DNA of 64,000 nucleotides from contig NZ_LMUT01000012.1 in NCBI RefSeq assembly GCF_009765785.1, positions 572,403 to 636,402 of the forward strand, in the 5' to 3' direction. This DNA is from Granulicella sp. L46. GTDB lineage: Bacteria; Acidobacteriota; Terriglobia; Terriglobales; Acidobacteriaceae. Shown piece by piece: positions 1 to 8,326 of this stretch (position 1 is the first letter of the stretch; every line of letters starts with the position of its first letter). The notes under the pieces were generated by a model. That model did not search any database, was not told the DNA's origin, and saw only the letters and a list, made by a program, of their open reading frames with translations. The translations under genes were made by a program, and so were the position numbers.

Positions 1-390
1 GTAGAGGACATTCGGCTGCGGGCGAGCTTCAAGGGGCGATTTGAGCAGTTGTGCGCGCGCTGCCTGGAGCCGGTGGAGCAGGACCTGGAGGGGACGTTTG
101 ACCTGATCTTCCGGCCTGGGGGTGTCGATAATGTGGCGGGGGAGCACGCAATTACGGAAGATGAGACGGAAATCGGGTATTATGAAGAGAGCGGCCTGCT
201 GCTGGAGGACGCCGTGCGCGAGCAGGTGCTTTTGACCCTGCCCGGACGGACGCTCTGCCAGGAGGACTGCAAGGGTCTTTGCCCGCATTGCGGCATCAAT
301 CGCAACCTCGCAAACTGTGAGTGTGTTGAGAAGCCGGTGGATCCACGGTTAGCAGCGTTAGCCGGGATTGCTGTTGCGCACAAAGGCTAG
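1..390 (+). CDS. DUF177 (YceD-type) protein, 5'-truncated by window edge
   Basis: The frame is open from base 1, so the start lies outside the window and 129 residues are visible. Two cysteine clusters stand out: LCARCLEP near the visible N-terminus, and LCQEDCKGLCPHCG plus NCEC near the C-terminus, together with the acidic middle typical of DUF177. E. coli YceD is tied to 23S rRNA accumulation, and plant homologues act in 23S processing. The gene lies 95 bp upstream of rpmF and then plsX, the conserved yceD-rpmF-plsX order, which strongly supports the call. The cysteine clusters suggest a metal-binding form; this is inference. Confidence 0.88.
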   Translation, partial: VEDIRLRASFKGRFEQLCARCLEPVEQDLEGTFDLIFRPGGVDNVAGEHAITEDETEIGYYEESGLLLEDAVREQVLLTLPGRTLCQEDCKGLCPHCGINRNLANCECVEKPVDPRLAALAGIAVAHKG

Positions 391-485
391 GGCTGTTCGA
401 GGTTGAACACCCGCAAGTTTCTGATTACCAAAGATTTCGGCCGCACAGCCTTGAGCTGACTGGCCAATGAAGAAGAGGGTTTACC

Positions 486-671
486 ATGCCTAATCCAAAG
501 CGCCGGCACTCTAAGCAGCGCACCGCAAAACGTCGTAGCCATGACTTCCTGACACCCGTGGGTGTCTCCAACTGCCCGAACTGCGGCGAGAAGAAGCTTC
601 CTCACCGCGCCTGCAAGAAGTGCGGCGAGTACAAGGGTCGCGCCGTGGTTGCGGTCAAGGACGCTGCGTAG
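486..671 (+). CDS. rpmF: 50S ribosomal protein L32
   Basis: Sixty-one residues, the normal length for bL32. It starts MPNPKRRHSKQRTAKRR, a basic N-terminus typical of the family. Cys30, Cys33, Cys43 and Cys46 form the four-cysteine zinc ribbon of the zinc-binding form of L32. The start is the only ATG that gives this conserved N-terminus. It sits between the DUF177 gene and plsX, its usual neighbours, probably in one operon. Confidence 0.98.
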   Translation: MPNPKRRHSKQRTAKRRSHDFLTPVGVSNCPNCGEKKLPHRACKKCGEYKGRAVVAVKDAA

Positions 672-787
672 CTGGGATTCCCAGTGCGGGATTCGCAGTT
701 CTAAGGGATTCGAGCGAAGTTTTGCCGGATCCTGCAGTGCGGATGAAGTTCCAACCAAAGTAAGAGAGTTTCGAGCCTACGCGCGTT

Positions 788-1828
788 ATGCCGATCGACA
801 TCGTTCTCGATGCCATGGGGTCTGATAAAGCCCCCGACCCGGAGATTCGCGGAGCTATTCTGGCCTGTCGCCAACTGGACGTACGTGTCCACCTGGTCGG
901 GCCGGAGGATGTTCTGCGTCCGAAATTAAGGGAGGCGCTGAAGGCGACCGAGCGGCCGGCCTTCCCGGGAACGCCAGGAAAGAAGCCACGGCTGCCGATC
1001 TTCATGGTGCAGGCCAGCGAGTGGATCAGCATGGAGGATAAGGCGGCTCAGGCGGTGCGGTCGAAGCGCGACTCGTCCATGCGTGTGGGGTTGAAGATGG
1101 TGCGCGAGGGGCGCGCGGCGGGGTTTATTACAGCTGGCAATACGGGCGCGGCGATGGCTACTGCCAAGATGGTGTTGGGATCGCTCGCAGGGGTGGACCG
1201 GCCGGCGCTGACCGCGATGTTGCCGACGAGTACGGGGCAGCCGTGCGTGATTCTGGATGTGGGCGCGAACGTGGATTGCGATCCGGAAAACCTGGTGCAG
1301 TTTGCGGTGATGGGACACATGTACGCGAAGAATGTGCTGCATGTGGCAAGTCCGCGGGTGGGGCTGCTATCGATTGGCGAGGAAGATTCGAAGGGCAACT
1401 CGTTGACCCGGGATACGCTGCCGCTGCTGCGCGCTCTGGGGCTGAACTTCATTGGGAATGTTGAAGGACGCGATCTGTTCAACGGCCACGCGGACGTAGT
1501 GGTGTGCGATGGGTTTGTGGGCAACGTGGCGCTGAAGACGAGCGAGGGGTTGGCGAAGCTGGTGAGCTCGTCGCTGCGCGAGAGTTTGAAGATGACAGTG
1601 ACGTCGCAGGTGGGGGCGATGCTGTCGCAGAAGGCGTTCAAGGCGTTCAAGAGCCGGCTGGACTACTCGGAATATGGCGGGGCACCGCTGCTGGGAGTGC
1701 GCGGGGTTTGCGTGGTGGGACATGGCTCGTCGAATGAGCGGGCGGTGATGAACGGGATACGGGTGGCGGCGGAGTTTGCGTCGGCGTCGGTGAACTCGGG
1801 CATTGAGGCAAAGCTGGCGGCGCGTTAG
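788..1828 (+). CDS. plsX: Phosphate acyltransferase PlsX
   Basis: A 346-residue protein beginning MPIDIVLDAMGSDKAP, matching the conserved PlsX N-terminus, with the family motifs GNTGAAMA and ILDVGANVDC and a C-terminal GAPLLGV(R/N)G segment. PlsX converts acyl-ACP and phosphate to acyl-phosphate, the donor for PlsY in the first step of phospholipid synthesis, on the inner face of the membrane. Length and motifs are intact. The gene follows rpmF by 116 bp. The usual downstream fabH is absent; a VKOR-family gene follows instead. Confidence 0.97.
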   Translation: MPIDIVLDAMGSDKAPDPEIRGAILACRQLDVRVHLVGPEDVLRPKLREALKATERPAFPGTPGKKPRLPIFMVQASEWISMEDKAAQAVRSKRDSSMRVGLKMVREGRAAGFITAGNTGAAMATAKMVLGSLAGVDRPALTAMLPTSTGQPCVILDVGANVDCDPENLVQFAVMGHMYAKNVLHVASPRVGLLSIGEEDSKGNSLTRDTLPLLRALGLNFIGNVEGRDLFNGHADVVVCDGFVGNVALKTSEGLAKLVSSSLRESLKMTVTSQVGAMLSQKAFKAFKSRLDYSEYGGAPLLGVRGVCVVGHGSSNERAVMNGIRVAAEFASASVNSGIEAKLAAR

Positions 1829-1891
1829 GCGGCTGATACTCGTCAGACGCTGCGGACACGACGTTTTGGCGCGCGGGGGAACAGAGTCTCT

Positions 1892-1897
1892 TACAAT
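1892..1897 (+). promoter_or_regulatory. -10-like TACAAT before the VKOR gene
   Basis: TACAAT ends 9 nt before the ATG at 1907. No consensus -35 box is visible at the expected distance. It fits the short-leader promoter pattern seen at other genes in the window. Confidence 0.4.
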
Positions 1898-1906
1898 GAA
1901 GGTGCT

Positions 1907-2377
1907 ATGCGCTATCTGATCGCGATCCTCGCACTCGCCGGCATCTTCGATTCCGTGCTCGCCTTAAGAATCCACAACCAGAACCCGGCGGACGCGCCAC
2001 CGTGCGCGGTGTCCGAGAAGTTCGATTGTGGCGCAGTGAATCATGGACGCTATGCGGTATTTCCGCCGATCGGGTTTGATGAGCCGGAGCACTCGGGCAA
2101 GATTCATATTCCGGTGGCGATGATTGGCATTCTTGGCTACGCGCTAATCGCCGGGCTGGCATTGAGCAAGCAGTACTGGCTGACGCTGCAGGCCGCGGAG
2201 ATTGGATTTGCGTGCGCAGCGTTTCTGTCGTTTCTCGAGGCGTACGTGATCGAGAAGTGGTGCATTTACTGCCTGTACTCGATGTGCATTATTTCGGCGA
2301 TCCTGGTGTTGACGATTGCGAAGCTGTTAACCGATTACTTGCGTGAGCGAAGATCGGGTGCGGCGGTGGCTCCGTAA
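1907..2377 (+). CDS. Vitamin K epoxide reductase (VKOR) family membrane protein
   Basis: A 156-residue membrane protein with about four hydrophobic segments. Cys33 and Cys41 form the loop pair and Cys119-x2-Cys122 (KWCIYCLYS) the CxxC active site of VKOR enzymes. Bacterial VKOR reoxidises DsbA-like thiol oxidases using quinone and so does the job of DsbB. It is the single-domain form with no fused thioredoxin domain, and no DsbA gene is nearby. A conserved Ser/Thr is expected between the pairs; several are present. The ATG lies 9 nt after a TACAAT box. Confidence 0.9.
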   Translation: MRYLIAILALAGIFDSVLALRIHNQNPADAPPCAVSEKFDCGAVNHGRYAVFPPIGFDEPEHSGKIHIPVAMIGILGYALIAGLALSKQYWLTLQAAEIGFACAAFLSFLEAYVIEKWCIYCLYSMCIISAILVLTIAKLLTDYLRERRSGAAVAP

Positions 2378-2383
2378 TACCGC

Positions 2384-2389
2384 TACAAT
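2384..2389 (+). promoter_or_regulatory. -10-like TACAAT 6 nt before start codon
   Basis: TACAAT ends exactly 6 nt before the ATG at 2396, the spacing expected if transcription starts at the A of ATG (leaderless). No Shine-Dalgarno sequence lies in between. Confidence 0.5.
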
Positions 2390-2395
2390 CTCCGC

Positions 2396-2836
2396 ATGTG
2401 GCCAGTCTTGGTGCAACTGCTGAAACTCGCTCCGCATATGACGCGGCTGGCGCCGGTGGCGGACCGGTATCTGCAAACGAGGGCGGAGGGCCGCGACTCC
2501 GAACGACGCGCGGTTGAGCATACGGTGGATGGGCTGCGTGGGGACCTTGCACAGACGGCCGAGCGGATGCAGGGAGATTTGACGCAGGTGAATGCGGCCC
2601 AGGCTGCGATGGTTCAACAGCTGAATCAGCAGAGCGAGATGTTGGCGAGCCTTGGATCGGATATGCGGGCAACGCGGCTGAGGAGCGACGAGATTGAGGT
2701 GGGCATCAAGGCGATGGAGGCGCGGATGGCGCGGCTCTGGATGATCTTGATTGCGGGGATCGTTGTGCTCGCGATACTGGCTGCTGTAATGATTGCGATG
2801 CTGCTGCATATGCGGCAGTCTCTTCACGGTTCCTAG
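2396..2836 (+). CDS. Coiled-coil protein with C-terminal membrane anchor
   Basis: A 146-residue protein. Residues about 25-110 are charged, Gln/Ala-rich and have heptad character (for example LRGDLAQTAERMQGDL), predicting a coiled coil; residues 114-138 form one strong membrane helix (MILIAGIVVLAILAAVMIAM), leaving a very short tail. No family was recognised. It begins 18 bp after the VKOR stop and ends 6 bp before the hydrolase gene, so the three may be co-transcribed, although a TACAAT box directly before its ATG suggests its own promoter. A cytoplasmic tail-anchored scaffold is the simplest reading. Confidence 0.7.
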   Translation: MWPVLVQLLKLAPHMTRLAPVADRYLQTRAEGRDSERRAVEHTVDGLRGDLAQTAERMQGDLTQVNAAQAAMVQQLNQQSEMLASLGSDMRATRLRSDEIEVGIKAMEARMARLWMILIAGIVVLAILAAVMIAMLLHMRQSLHGS

Positions 2837-2842
2837 TCGACT

Positions 2843-4069
2843 ATGGCTGAGCAACAACGACGTAACCGATTCCCTTCCCTTGCGGGACTGCTGCGCTTGC
2901 GGCGAGAGACGATCGCGGCGAATCCGCGACGGTATGTGAAGATGCTGCTGGTTTGCCTGGTTGTGCTGCTGGTGGTGGATGCGGTGGCGGGATGGCCGTT
3001 CCTGGTGGCTCGATTGCAGGCAGTGGCGGTGCTGGATAAGGTGGGGGGACAGTCGGTGCCTGCGTTGGTGCGCTGGCTGGCGGTTGAGCCGGTGAAGGCT
3101 ACGGAGTTGACGCTGACGCTGCCGAGCGGGGTTGAACGGGCGCGGATGTATACGCCGGTGAACCATCCGGATGCTCCGGGGATGGTGGTCGTGCATGGGG
3201 TGCACTATTTGGGGATGGACGAGCCGCGGTTGGAGGCGTTTGCCTCGGCGATGGCGGGGTGCGGCTTGCGGGTGCTGACGCCGGAACTTCCGGATATCAA
3301 GGACTACCATATCGGGGCGAGCTCGATTGCGAGCATTGGCGACACGGCTGCGTGGATGGCGCATGAGAGTGGCGACAAGCCGGTGGGGGTGATGGGGCTG
3401 AGCTTTTCGGGGAGTTTGTCGCTGCTGGCGGCGGCTGCGCCGCAGTACAGGCGGGACATAAAGTTTGTGGTGGCTGTGGGGTCGGAAGGTGAGATGTTGC
3501 GGGTGGCAAACTATTACCTGACGGGAAAAGCGCTGCGTCCTAGCGGCGATGCGGAGGTTCTTGCGCCGCATGAGTACGGCGCGTTGGTGCTGGAGTATGA
3601 GAGCCTGCAGGATTTTGTGCCGGCGCCGGATCGGGATGCGGTGAGGCTGGTGTTACGAGATCATTTGTACGAGGATTTTGCGGCGGAGCGCGCGGCGCTG
3701 GCCAAGCTGACGCCGGGGCAGTTGGCGGAGGCGAAGCAGTTGATGGATACGACGTCGGCTGCTACGCGAAAGATGATCGAGGAGAGTGACGAGCGGCATT
3801 TGGCCGAGATGGCGAGTGTTAGTCCGGATGGACAGCTGGCGCAGCTGGAGACGCCAGTGTTCCTGCTGCATGGCGAGGGCGACAATATTATTCCGTCGGC
3901 TGAGACGCAGTGGCTGGAGAAGGATGTTCCAAAGGAGATGATGCAGGCATCGCTGATCTCGCCGGTGATTTCGCACCTGGATCTGGATGGGAAGGGGCCG
4001 GGATTTGCGGACCAGTGGCGGCTGGTGCATTTTTTCGCGCAGGTGCTGCATGCTGCGGAGGCGCGCTGA
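2843..4069 (+). CDS. Membrane-anchored alpha/beta hydrolase
   Basis: A 408-residue protein with one N-terminal membrane helix (about residues 32-52) and then an alpha/beta-hydrolase domain. The oxyanion-side HG motif is VVVHGVHYLG, the nucleophile elbow is GLSFSG (Ser188), and the likely acid and base are Asp347 (GEGDNIIP) and His378 (ISHLDL). A helical insertion sits between the elbow and the C-terminal half, as in lid domains. The substrate cannot be told from sequence; esterase or lipase activity facing the periplasm is plausible. The ATG lies 6 bp after the preceding gene. Confidence 0.8.
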   Translation: MAEQQRRNRFPSLAGLLRLRRETIAANPRRYVKMLLVCLVVLLVVDAVAGWPFLVARLQAVAVLDKVGGQSVPALVRWLAVEPVKATELTLTLPSGVERARMYTPVNHPDAPGMVVVHGVHYLGMDEPRLEAFASAMAGCGLRVLTPELPDIKDYHIGASSIASIGDTAAWMAHESGDKPVGVMGLSFSGSLSLLAAAAPQYRRDIKFVVAVGSEGEMLRVANYYLTGKALRPSGDAEVLAPHEYGALVLEYESLQDFVPAPDRDAVRLVLRDHLYEDFAAERAALAKLTPGQLAEAKQLMDTTSAATRKMIEESDERHLAEMASVSPDGQLAQLETPVFLLHGEGDNIIPSAETQWLEKDVPKEMMQASLISPVISHLDLDGKGPGFADQWRLVHFFAQVLHAAEAR

Positions 4070-4070
4070 C

Positions 4071-4421
4071 ATGGTTTATCTGCCTTCCGTCATCGTCGGG
4101 TTATCGTTTCTTGCGGTCATCATAGTCATTTTGGCGCGGGGTGGTTCGTCGCTTTCGAGCTGGTTGTTCGCGATCGAAGTGATCGTGTTATTCGAGTGTT
4201 TTGGAAATTGTTTTGTTCCGGGCTCATGGAAGCAATTTTGGGAAATAGAGATTCCTGCGATGCTGATCGCGGGTGGGCTGGCGGTCGCATCTTCCATTCT
4301 GAGTTGTCGCAGGGAGCGCGTCGAGCGAGGGGCCGGTTTTGCCGCCGTCGCGGCGACGCCACAGATGCTTTCGTTCTACGGTGTCATGGCGATTGTGGCG
4401 ATTATTGTCGCATCTCACTAA
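4071..4421 (+). CDS. Small multi-pass membrane protein, unknown function
   Basis: A 116-residue hydrophobic protein with three to four predicted membrane helices: residues about 5-22, 28-45, 62-80 and 95-114. It starts directly after the hydrolase stop (one base between), which suggests translational coupling. No family motif was recognised. Base composition is lower in GC than its neighbours. Confidence 0.6.
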   Translation: MVYLPSVIVGLSFLAVIIVILARGGSSLSSWLFAIEVIVLFECFGNCFVPGSWKQFWEIEIPAMLIAGGLAVASSILSCRRERVERGAGFAAVAATPQMLSFYGVMAIVAIIVASH

Positions 4422-4437
4422 TAAATCGTCGCCACTC

Positions 4438-4443
4438 TACAAT
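4438..4443 (+). promoter_or_regulatory. -10-like TACAAT before the dehydratase gene
   Basis: TACAAT ends 12 nt before the ATG at 4456, giving a leader of only a few bases if used. No clear Shine-Dalgarno sequence is present in the gap. Confidence 0.4.
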
Positions 4444-4455
4444 CGTTAAGACGCC

Positions 4456-5469
4456 ATGGCACTTATAACTCGAACCGACATTCAAACCGCCCAAGTCCGT
4501 ATTGCCTCCATTGCCGTTCGTACGCCGCTGGTGCGGCTTAGCCGCGCGAGGTTGCGCATGGCGCGGTTTCGGGAGCTGGCGGAGAGGATGCCCGAAATCT
4601 ACTTGAAGGACGAGTCGGCACAACCGATTGGGAGCTTCAAGTTGCGGGGTGCGTATAACAAGATTGCGCAGCTCTCGGCGGAGGAGTTGAAGCGTGGGGT
4701 GATTACGTACTCGTCAGGTAATCATGCGCAGGGTGTGGCGTATGCGGCGCGGGCGCTGGGAGCGAAGGCGGTGATTGTGATGCCGTCGAATGCTCCTGAG
4801 ATTAAGCGCGAGGCGACGATCGCGCTGGGCGGGGAGATTGTGCTGGTGGGGACGGCTAGCAGTGAGCGTCGGGAGAAGGCTGAGGAGTTGGCGGCGCTGC
4901 ATGGTTACACGGTCGTGCCGCCTTATGATGATGCGGCGATTATTGCGGGGCAGGCTACTTGCGGGGTTGAGATTTTAGAGCAGCTGCCGGGCGTGGAGCT
5001 GGTGCTGTCGCCGGTGTCGGGTGGAGGGTTGCTGTCGGGTGTGGCTACGGGAATTAAGCTGACGGCTGAAGCCGCGAGGATTGCTGCGCCGCAGGTGTGG
5101 GGATGCGAGCCGGAACTTGCGGCCGATGCTGCTGAGTCTTTCCGGACGAAGACGCTGGTAGAGTGGCCGGCGGAGAAGACGACGCGATCACTGTGCGATG
5201 GGTTGAGGACGCAGTCGCTGGGGACGTTGAACTTCGAACATATTCTTCGCTTCGTGGATGGGATTGTCACGATCAGCGAGGAGGAGATTCGCACAGCGGC
5301 GAAGGTGATTCTGGCCGCGACCAGGATTGTGGCTGAGCCTTCGGGCGCGGTGACGCTGGCGGCTGTGCTGTTTCATGCGGAGGAGCTGCCGAAGGTACGG
5401 AAGGTGGTTGCGATTGTGTCGGGCGGCAATTTGGAGCCGGCGCTGCGGACAGAGCTAGAGGCGGAGTAG
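4456..5469 (+). CDS. Threonine/serine dehydratase (PLP, fold type II)
   Basis: A 337-residue enzyme. SFKLRGAYNK carries the PLP lysine (Lys62), SSGNHAQG (about 86-93) binds the substrate carboxylate and PVSGGGLLSG is the PLP-phosphate loop. These are the hallmarks of threonine/serine dehydratase or serine racemase. There is no C-terminal ACT/regulatory domain, so it resembles the short catabolic (TdcB-like) form or a short biosynthetic IlvA rather than the isoleucine-inhibited long enzyme. It converts Thr to 2-oxobutyrate (or Ser to pyruvate) with ammonia release. Its last 15 bp overlap the convergent amidohydrolase gene. Confidence 0.92.
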   Translation: MALITRTDIQTAQVRIASIAVRTPLVRLSRARLRMARFRELAERMPEIYLKDESAQPIGSFKLRGAYNKIAQLSAEELKRGVITYSSGNHAQGVAYAARALGAKAVIVMPSNAPEIKREATIALGGEIVLVGTASSERREKAEELAALHGYTVVPPYDDAAIIAGQATCGVEILEQLPGVELVLSPVSGGGLLSGVATGIKLTAEAARIAAPQVWGCEPELAADAAESFRTKTLVEWPAEKTTRSLCDGLRTQSLGTLNFEHILRFVDGIVTISEEEIRTAAKVILAATRIVAEPSGAVTLAAVLFHAEELPKVRKVVAIVSGGNLEPALRTELEAE

Positions 5470-6429
5470 GCGTTTGGCGTTGCCGTGGGTGAGGGCTTCC
5501 ATTTCAGCGGTGGAGAGCGCGGGCTCGGACTGCAGGGTTGCGAGGAAGTCGCGGCCGCGGGTGTTGGGGCTGAAGGGATAGTCGACCGAATACATGAGGT
5601 GATCGAGGCCTAGGACCTGGCGTGCGCAGTCGAAGGGTGGGCGCGTGAAGTAGCCGCTGGTGGTGATGTGAACTTGCGCGAGGATGGTTTCGGTTACGCT
5701 GCGCTTGAGGTTTTTGGCGGCGGCGGAGAGGATGCCGTTGGAACGTGCGAGTGCGTAGGGGACCCCTTCGCCCATATGGCCGACGATGACCTGGAGGTTG
5801 GGCAGGCGGTCGAAGACTCCGGAGACGATGAGGCGCAAGAGATGGAGGCCGAGTTCGGCGTGCCAGCCCCAGCCTGCGATGGAGAGAAGCATGCCGGTGT
5901 CGCCGGGAAGATCGGAGTAGTACGCGGATTGGACGACCGCGGGCGGAGGGGCGGGATCGAGATAGAGTGGGACGTTGAGGGCTTCAGCGGCTTCGAGGAG
6001 CGGGAAGAACTCGGGGGCGTCCAGGAATTTGCCCTCGGTGGTGCCGTTGACGTAGAGGCCTTTGAAGCCGAGGTCGCGGATGCAGCGCTCCAATTCTTTT
6101 ACGGCGGCGGCGGGTTCTTTGAGGGCTGGGGTAGCGAAGGCCGCGAATCGATCGAGGTGCGCCTGGACGGCGGCGGCGAGTTCATCGTTGACGTCGTGGA
6201 AGACGGCAGTCTGATTGGCGGGCGCGAGATCGTCGATGCCCATGGCGGCGAGGGAGAGGACCTGGAGAGTGATGCCGCCGTCGTCCATGGCGGCGATCCG
6301 AGCGTCGCCGAGATCGAGGAGCTTGTCGCGAATGGCGCGCATGGGCTCGGGGACGGAGTGGCCGTAGGCTCCGGTGGCCTTGAGGAAGTCGGCTGTGACG
6401 AAGTGTTCTTCGAGTGCGATCGTCTTCAT
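5455..6429 (-). CDS. Amidohydrolase_2 family protein (ACMSD/gamma-resorcylate decarboxylase-like)
   Basis: A 324-residue TIM-barrel protein. The N-terminal ALEEHF supplies Glu7 and His9, His218 (VGHMGEG) and Asp283 (YSVDYPF) are in place, all matching the metal and active-site residues of the decarboxylase branch. The expected third metal-ligand His in the P-x-Y-x-H-P segment is Asp158 (LYLDPAPP), an unusual change. Members decarboxylate or hydrolyse aromatic acids or related compounds; the substrate here is unknown. It is convergent with the dehydratase gene, overlapping by 15 bp, and divergent from uppP. Confidence 0.82.
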   Translation of the reverse strand: MKTIALEEHFVTADFLKATGAYGHSVPEPMRAIRDKLLDLGDARIAAMDDGGITLQVLSLAAMGIDDLAPANQTAVFHDVNDELAAAVQAHLDRFAAFATPALKEPAAAVKELERCIRDLGFKGLYVNGTTEGKFLDAPEFFPLLEAAEALNVPLYLDPAPPPAVVQSAYYSDLPGDTGMLLSIAGWGWHAELGLHLLRLIVSGVFDRLPNLQVIVGHMGEGVPYALARSNGILSAAAKNLKRSVTETILAQVHITTSGYFTRPPFDCARQVLGLDHLMYSVDYPFSPNTRGRDFLATLQSEPALSTAEMEALTHGNAKRLLRL

Positions 6430-6482
6430 GATGATTCAGATGCCGGGGTTTGATTGCAGATTCAAGCGCGAGGCTGGCGGGG

Positions 6483-6488
6483 TAGAAT
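6483..6488 (+). promoter_or_regulatory. -10-like TAGAAT 6 nt before uppP start
   Basis: TAGAAT ends exactly 6 nt before the ATG at 6495. A weak TTCAAG lies 16 nt upstream as a possible -35. It belongs to the TANNNT-N6-start pattern. Confidence 0.5.
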
Positions 6489-6494
6489 CGAGGC

Positions 6495-7409
6495 ATGCCT
6501 TCTTTGGTTAAAATATTGATTTTGGCTGTTGTCCAGGGCCTTGCGGAACTGTTGCCGGTATCGAGCTCGGCGCATGTAGTGGTCGCGGAAAAACTAATGG
6601 GACTCGATCCTTCGTCGCCGCAGATGACGCTGGTGCTGGTGATGCTGCATACCGGGACGATGTTCGCGGTGATCTTCTATTTCTGGTCGCAGTGGAAGCA
6701 GGCGTACTTCACAACCGCGCACGCGATGAAGCGTTTTTTGGTTCGGGCGGCTTGGGCGACGGTGCTGACGGGAGTGGTGGGGTATCCGATCATCGCTATT
6801 ATTGAGCGGACCGCGTTCAAAGGACATTCGAAGGGCGAGATTGAGATGCTGTTCTCGCGACTGGATTTGATTGCGCCTGCGTTGTTGGCGGCGGGTGTGC
6901 TGATTCTGATCGCGGGGCTGCGGGAGCGGGGCGAAGCAAAGAGTGCGACGGCTCGGCCAGAGTATGAGCGCTCGATTGTGCTGAGCGGCGATAACGTGAC
7001 GTTTGCGCAGGCTGGGTGGATGGGAGCGATCCAGGGACTGTGCCTTCCCTTCCGCGGGTTCTCTCGGTCGGGCGCCACGATTTCAACGGGCTTGCTGGCC
7101 GGGGCTAACCGGCAGCGGGCAGAGCGCTTCAGCTTTGCGCTGGCCGTGATCCTTACGCCGCTAGCAATTGCACGTGAGGCCGAGCGGTTGCTGAAAGCGA
7201 AGCATGTGGCTGATCTTGCGGGACAGTCGCTCGACCTGCATGGGAGCGTGGTGGCGGCGCTGCTGGGGATGGTGTTGTCGTTCTTTGCGGGACTGGCGGC
7301 GCTGCGTTGGCTTAGCTCGTGGCTGGAGCATGGGCGCTGGTACATGTTTGGGGTTTATTGTTTGGTGGCAGGGTGCGTGGTGTTTTATCTGTACCACCTC
7401 GGCTACTAA
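6495..7409 (+). CDS. uppP: Undecaprenyl-diphosphate phosphatase
   Basis: A 304-residue polytopic membrane protein with the two BacA/UppP motifs: VVQGLAELLPVSSSAH near the N-terminus (Gln-x3-Glu and the SSS loop) and a second one reading CLPFRGFSRSGAT, the variant of PGxSRSG found in one UppP branch. The enzyme recycles the C55 lipid carrier for peptidoglycan and other wall polymers. It has about eight membrane helices and is slightly longer than E. coli BacA (273 residues). Its stop overlaps the stop of the convergent DoxX gene by 4 bp. Confidence 0.95.
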   Translation: MPSLVKILILAVVQGLAELLPVSSSAHVVVAEKLMGLDPSSPQMTLVLVMLHTGTMFAVIFYFWSQWKQAYFTTAHAMKRFLVRAAWATVLTGVVGYPIIAIIERTAFKGHSKGEIEMLFSRLDLIAPALLAAGVLILIAGLRERGEAKSATARPEYERSIVLSGDNVTFAQAGWMGAIQGLCLPFRGFSRSGATISTGLLAGANRQRAERFSFALAVILTPLAIAREAERLLKAKHVADLAGQSLDLHGSVVAALLGMVLSFFAGLAALRWLSSWLEHGRWYMFGVYCLVAGCVVFYLYHLGY

Positions 7410-7807
7410 GCGGCCGAGGGTTCGGTGGGGCTCTCCAGGCGGAGAGGTGTGGCTTCGGGTTTGGTGTATTGCCACGCCCACCAGAGCAGAGGTAGCTGGA
7501 GTGGGAGACGGAGCCACAGAGCCCAGACCGGGATATTGGGGTAGCGGTCTGCGTGTTGAACCATCCAGAGATTTGCGGGGAAGACGGCGATGAGGAGAAG
7601 AATGATTCCCCATGCGGCGGTGCGGCGCGTCTGTGGTACCAAGAGGCCTACGCCGCCGGCTAGCTCTGCTGCACCGCTGAGGAGAACAATCTCACGGTGG
7701 GCAGGAAGATAGTCTGGCATGATGTGCACGTAGGCGCGAGTCACGATGAAGTGACTCGCGCCTGCTGCAATGTAGAGTACGGCCATGATTGCGCGTCCGA
7801 GCCGCAT
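7406..7807 (-). CDS. DoxX family membrane protein
   Basis: A 133-residue protein with four predicted membrane helices and the family pattern: an N-terminal AVLYIAAGASHF segment, SGAAELAGGVGLLVPQTRRTAAWG in the middle (read in two parts) and a WALWLRLPLQ stretch near the end. DoxX-family proteins are small membrane redox-associated proteins of mostly unclear role. The start ATG is preceded by GGAGT at a good distance. It is convergent with uppP. Confidence 0.85.
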   Translation of the reverse strand: MRLGRAIMAVLYIAAGASHFIVTRAYVHIMPDYLPAHREIVLLSGAAELAGGVGLLVPQTRRTAAWGIILLLIAVFPANLWMVQHADRYPNIPVWALWLRLPLQLPLLWWAWQYTKPEATPLRLESPTEPSAA

Positions 7808-7849
7808 GATGTTACTCCGTGTGCTGGCGCAGAAACGGTTGCGAGGCCG

Positions 7850-8326
7850 TTACTTGGTTACTGACGCGTCGCGGCTGGTTTTTACGAAGTCGTGCGAGGC
7901 GAGTACCTGCTCCTGCTGCTCCGCGAGGAGTTCGCGGATGGGCAGAGGAAGGTCGTGATCAAGAGCTTTTGCGTAAGCCTTCTTGGCTTCGTCCTCACCC
8001 TGTTCAGCGGTCTCGAGGAGGCCGTGGTCGCCGCCACCGAGCTTTGCCTTGAGGTCGCCCCAGGTGCGGTGAACGGCTCCAGCGACGGTGCCACCTTCCT
8101 TGACGTCGGCCATGCCGGCGCGGTGGAGCTCGTTCTCGAGTTCGGCGCGGAAGTTGGCGCGCTTAAGGCTCTCGGCGAGAAAGAAGCGCTTGAGGGAGAT
8201 GTCCTTGAGGTGGTCGCCGATATCGGCAAAGCCTTTTTGGCTATCCTCGAGGGTCTTGATGAGGTCGAGGAGAACAGTCTCCATCTCTTTGTTCTTAGTC
8301 GATCCGTCCACGGTATTGGTTGACAT
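7850..8326 (-). CDS. DUF2383/PA2169-type four-helix-bundle protein
   Basis: A 158-residue, highly charged, helical protein (LLDLIKTLEDSQKGF, SLKRANFRAELENEL, GTVAGAVHRTWGDLK) matching the ferritin-like PA2169/DUF2383 family, which is common in stress regulons but biochemically uncharacterised. The ATG at 8326 is chosen because AGGAAGGA lies directly upstream; the open frame extends 51 codons further but that part lacks family similarity. The C-terminal half has repeated Glu and His/Asp positions compatible with a ferritin-like bundle. It may be a general stress protein. Confidence 0.82.
   Translation of the reverse strand: MSTNTVDGSTKNKEMETVLLDLIKTLEDSQKGFADIGDHLKDISLKRFFLAESLKRANFRAELENELHRAGMADVKEGGTVAGAVHRTWGDLKAKLGGGDHGLLETAEQGEDEAKKAYAKALDHDLPLPIRELLAEQQEQVLASHDFVKTSRDASVTK

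Noticed and set aside
2327-3571. Long minus-strand ORF (414 codons) opposite the alpha/beta hydrolase gene
   Set aside because: Arg/His-rich composition typical of antisense frames in GC-rich DNA; the plus strand carries two well-supported genes here.
5668-6453. 261-codon plus-strand ORF, Gly/Glu-rich, opposite the amidohydrolase
   Set aside because: Compositional shadow of the minus-strand enzyme, which has clear active-site motifs.
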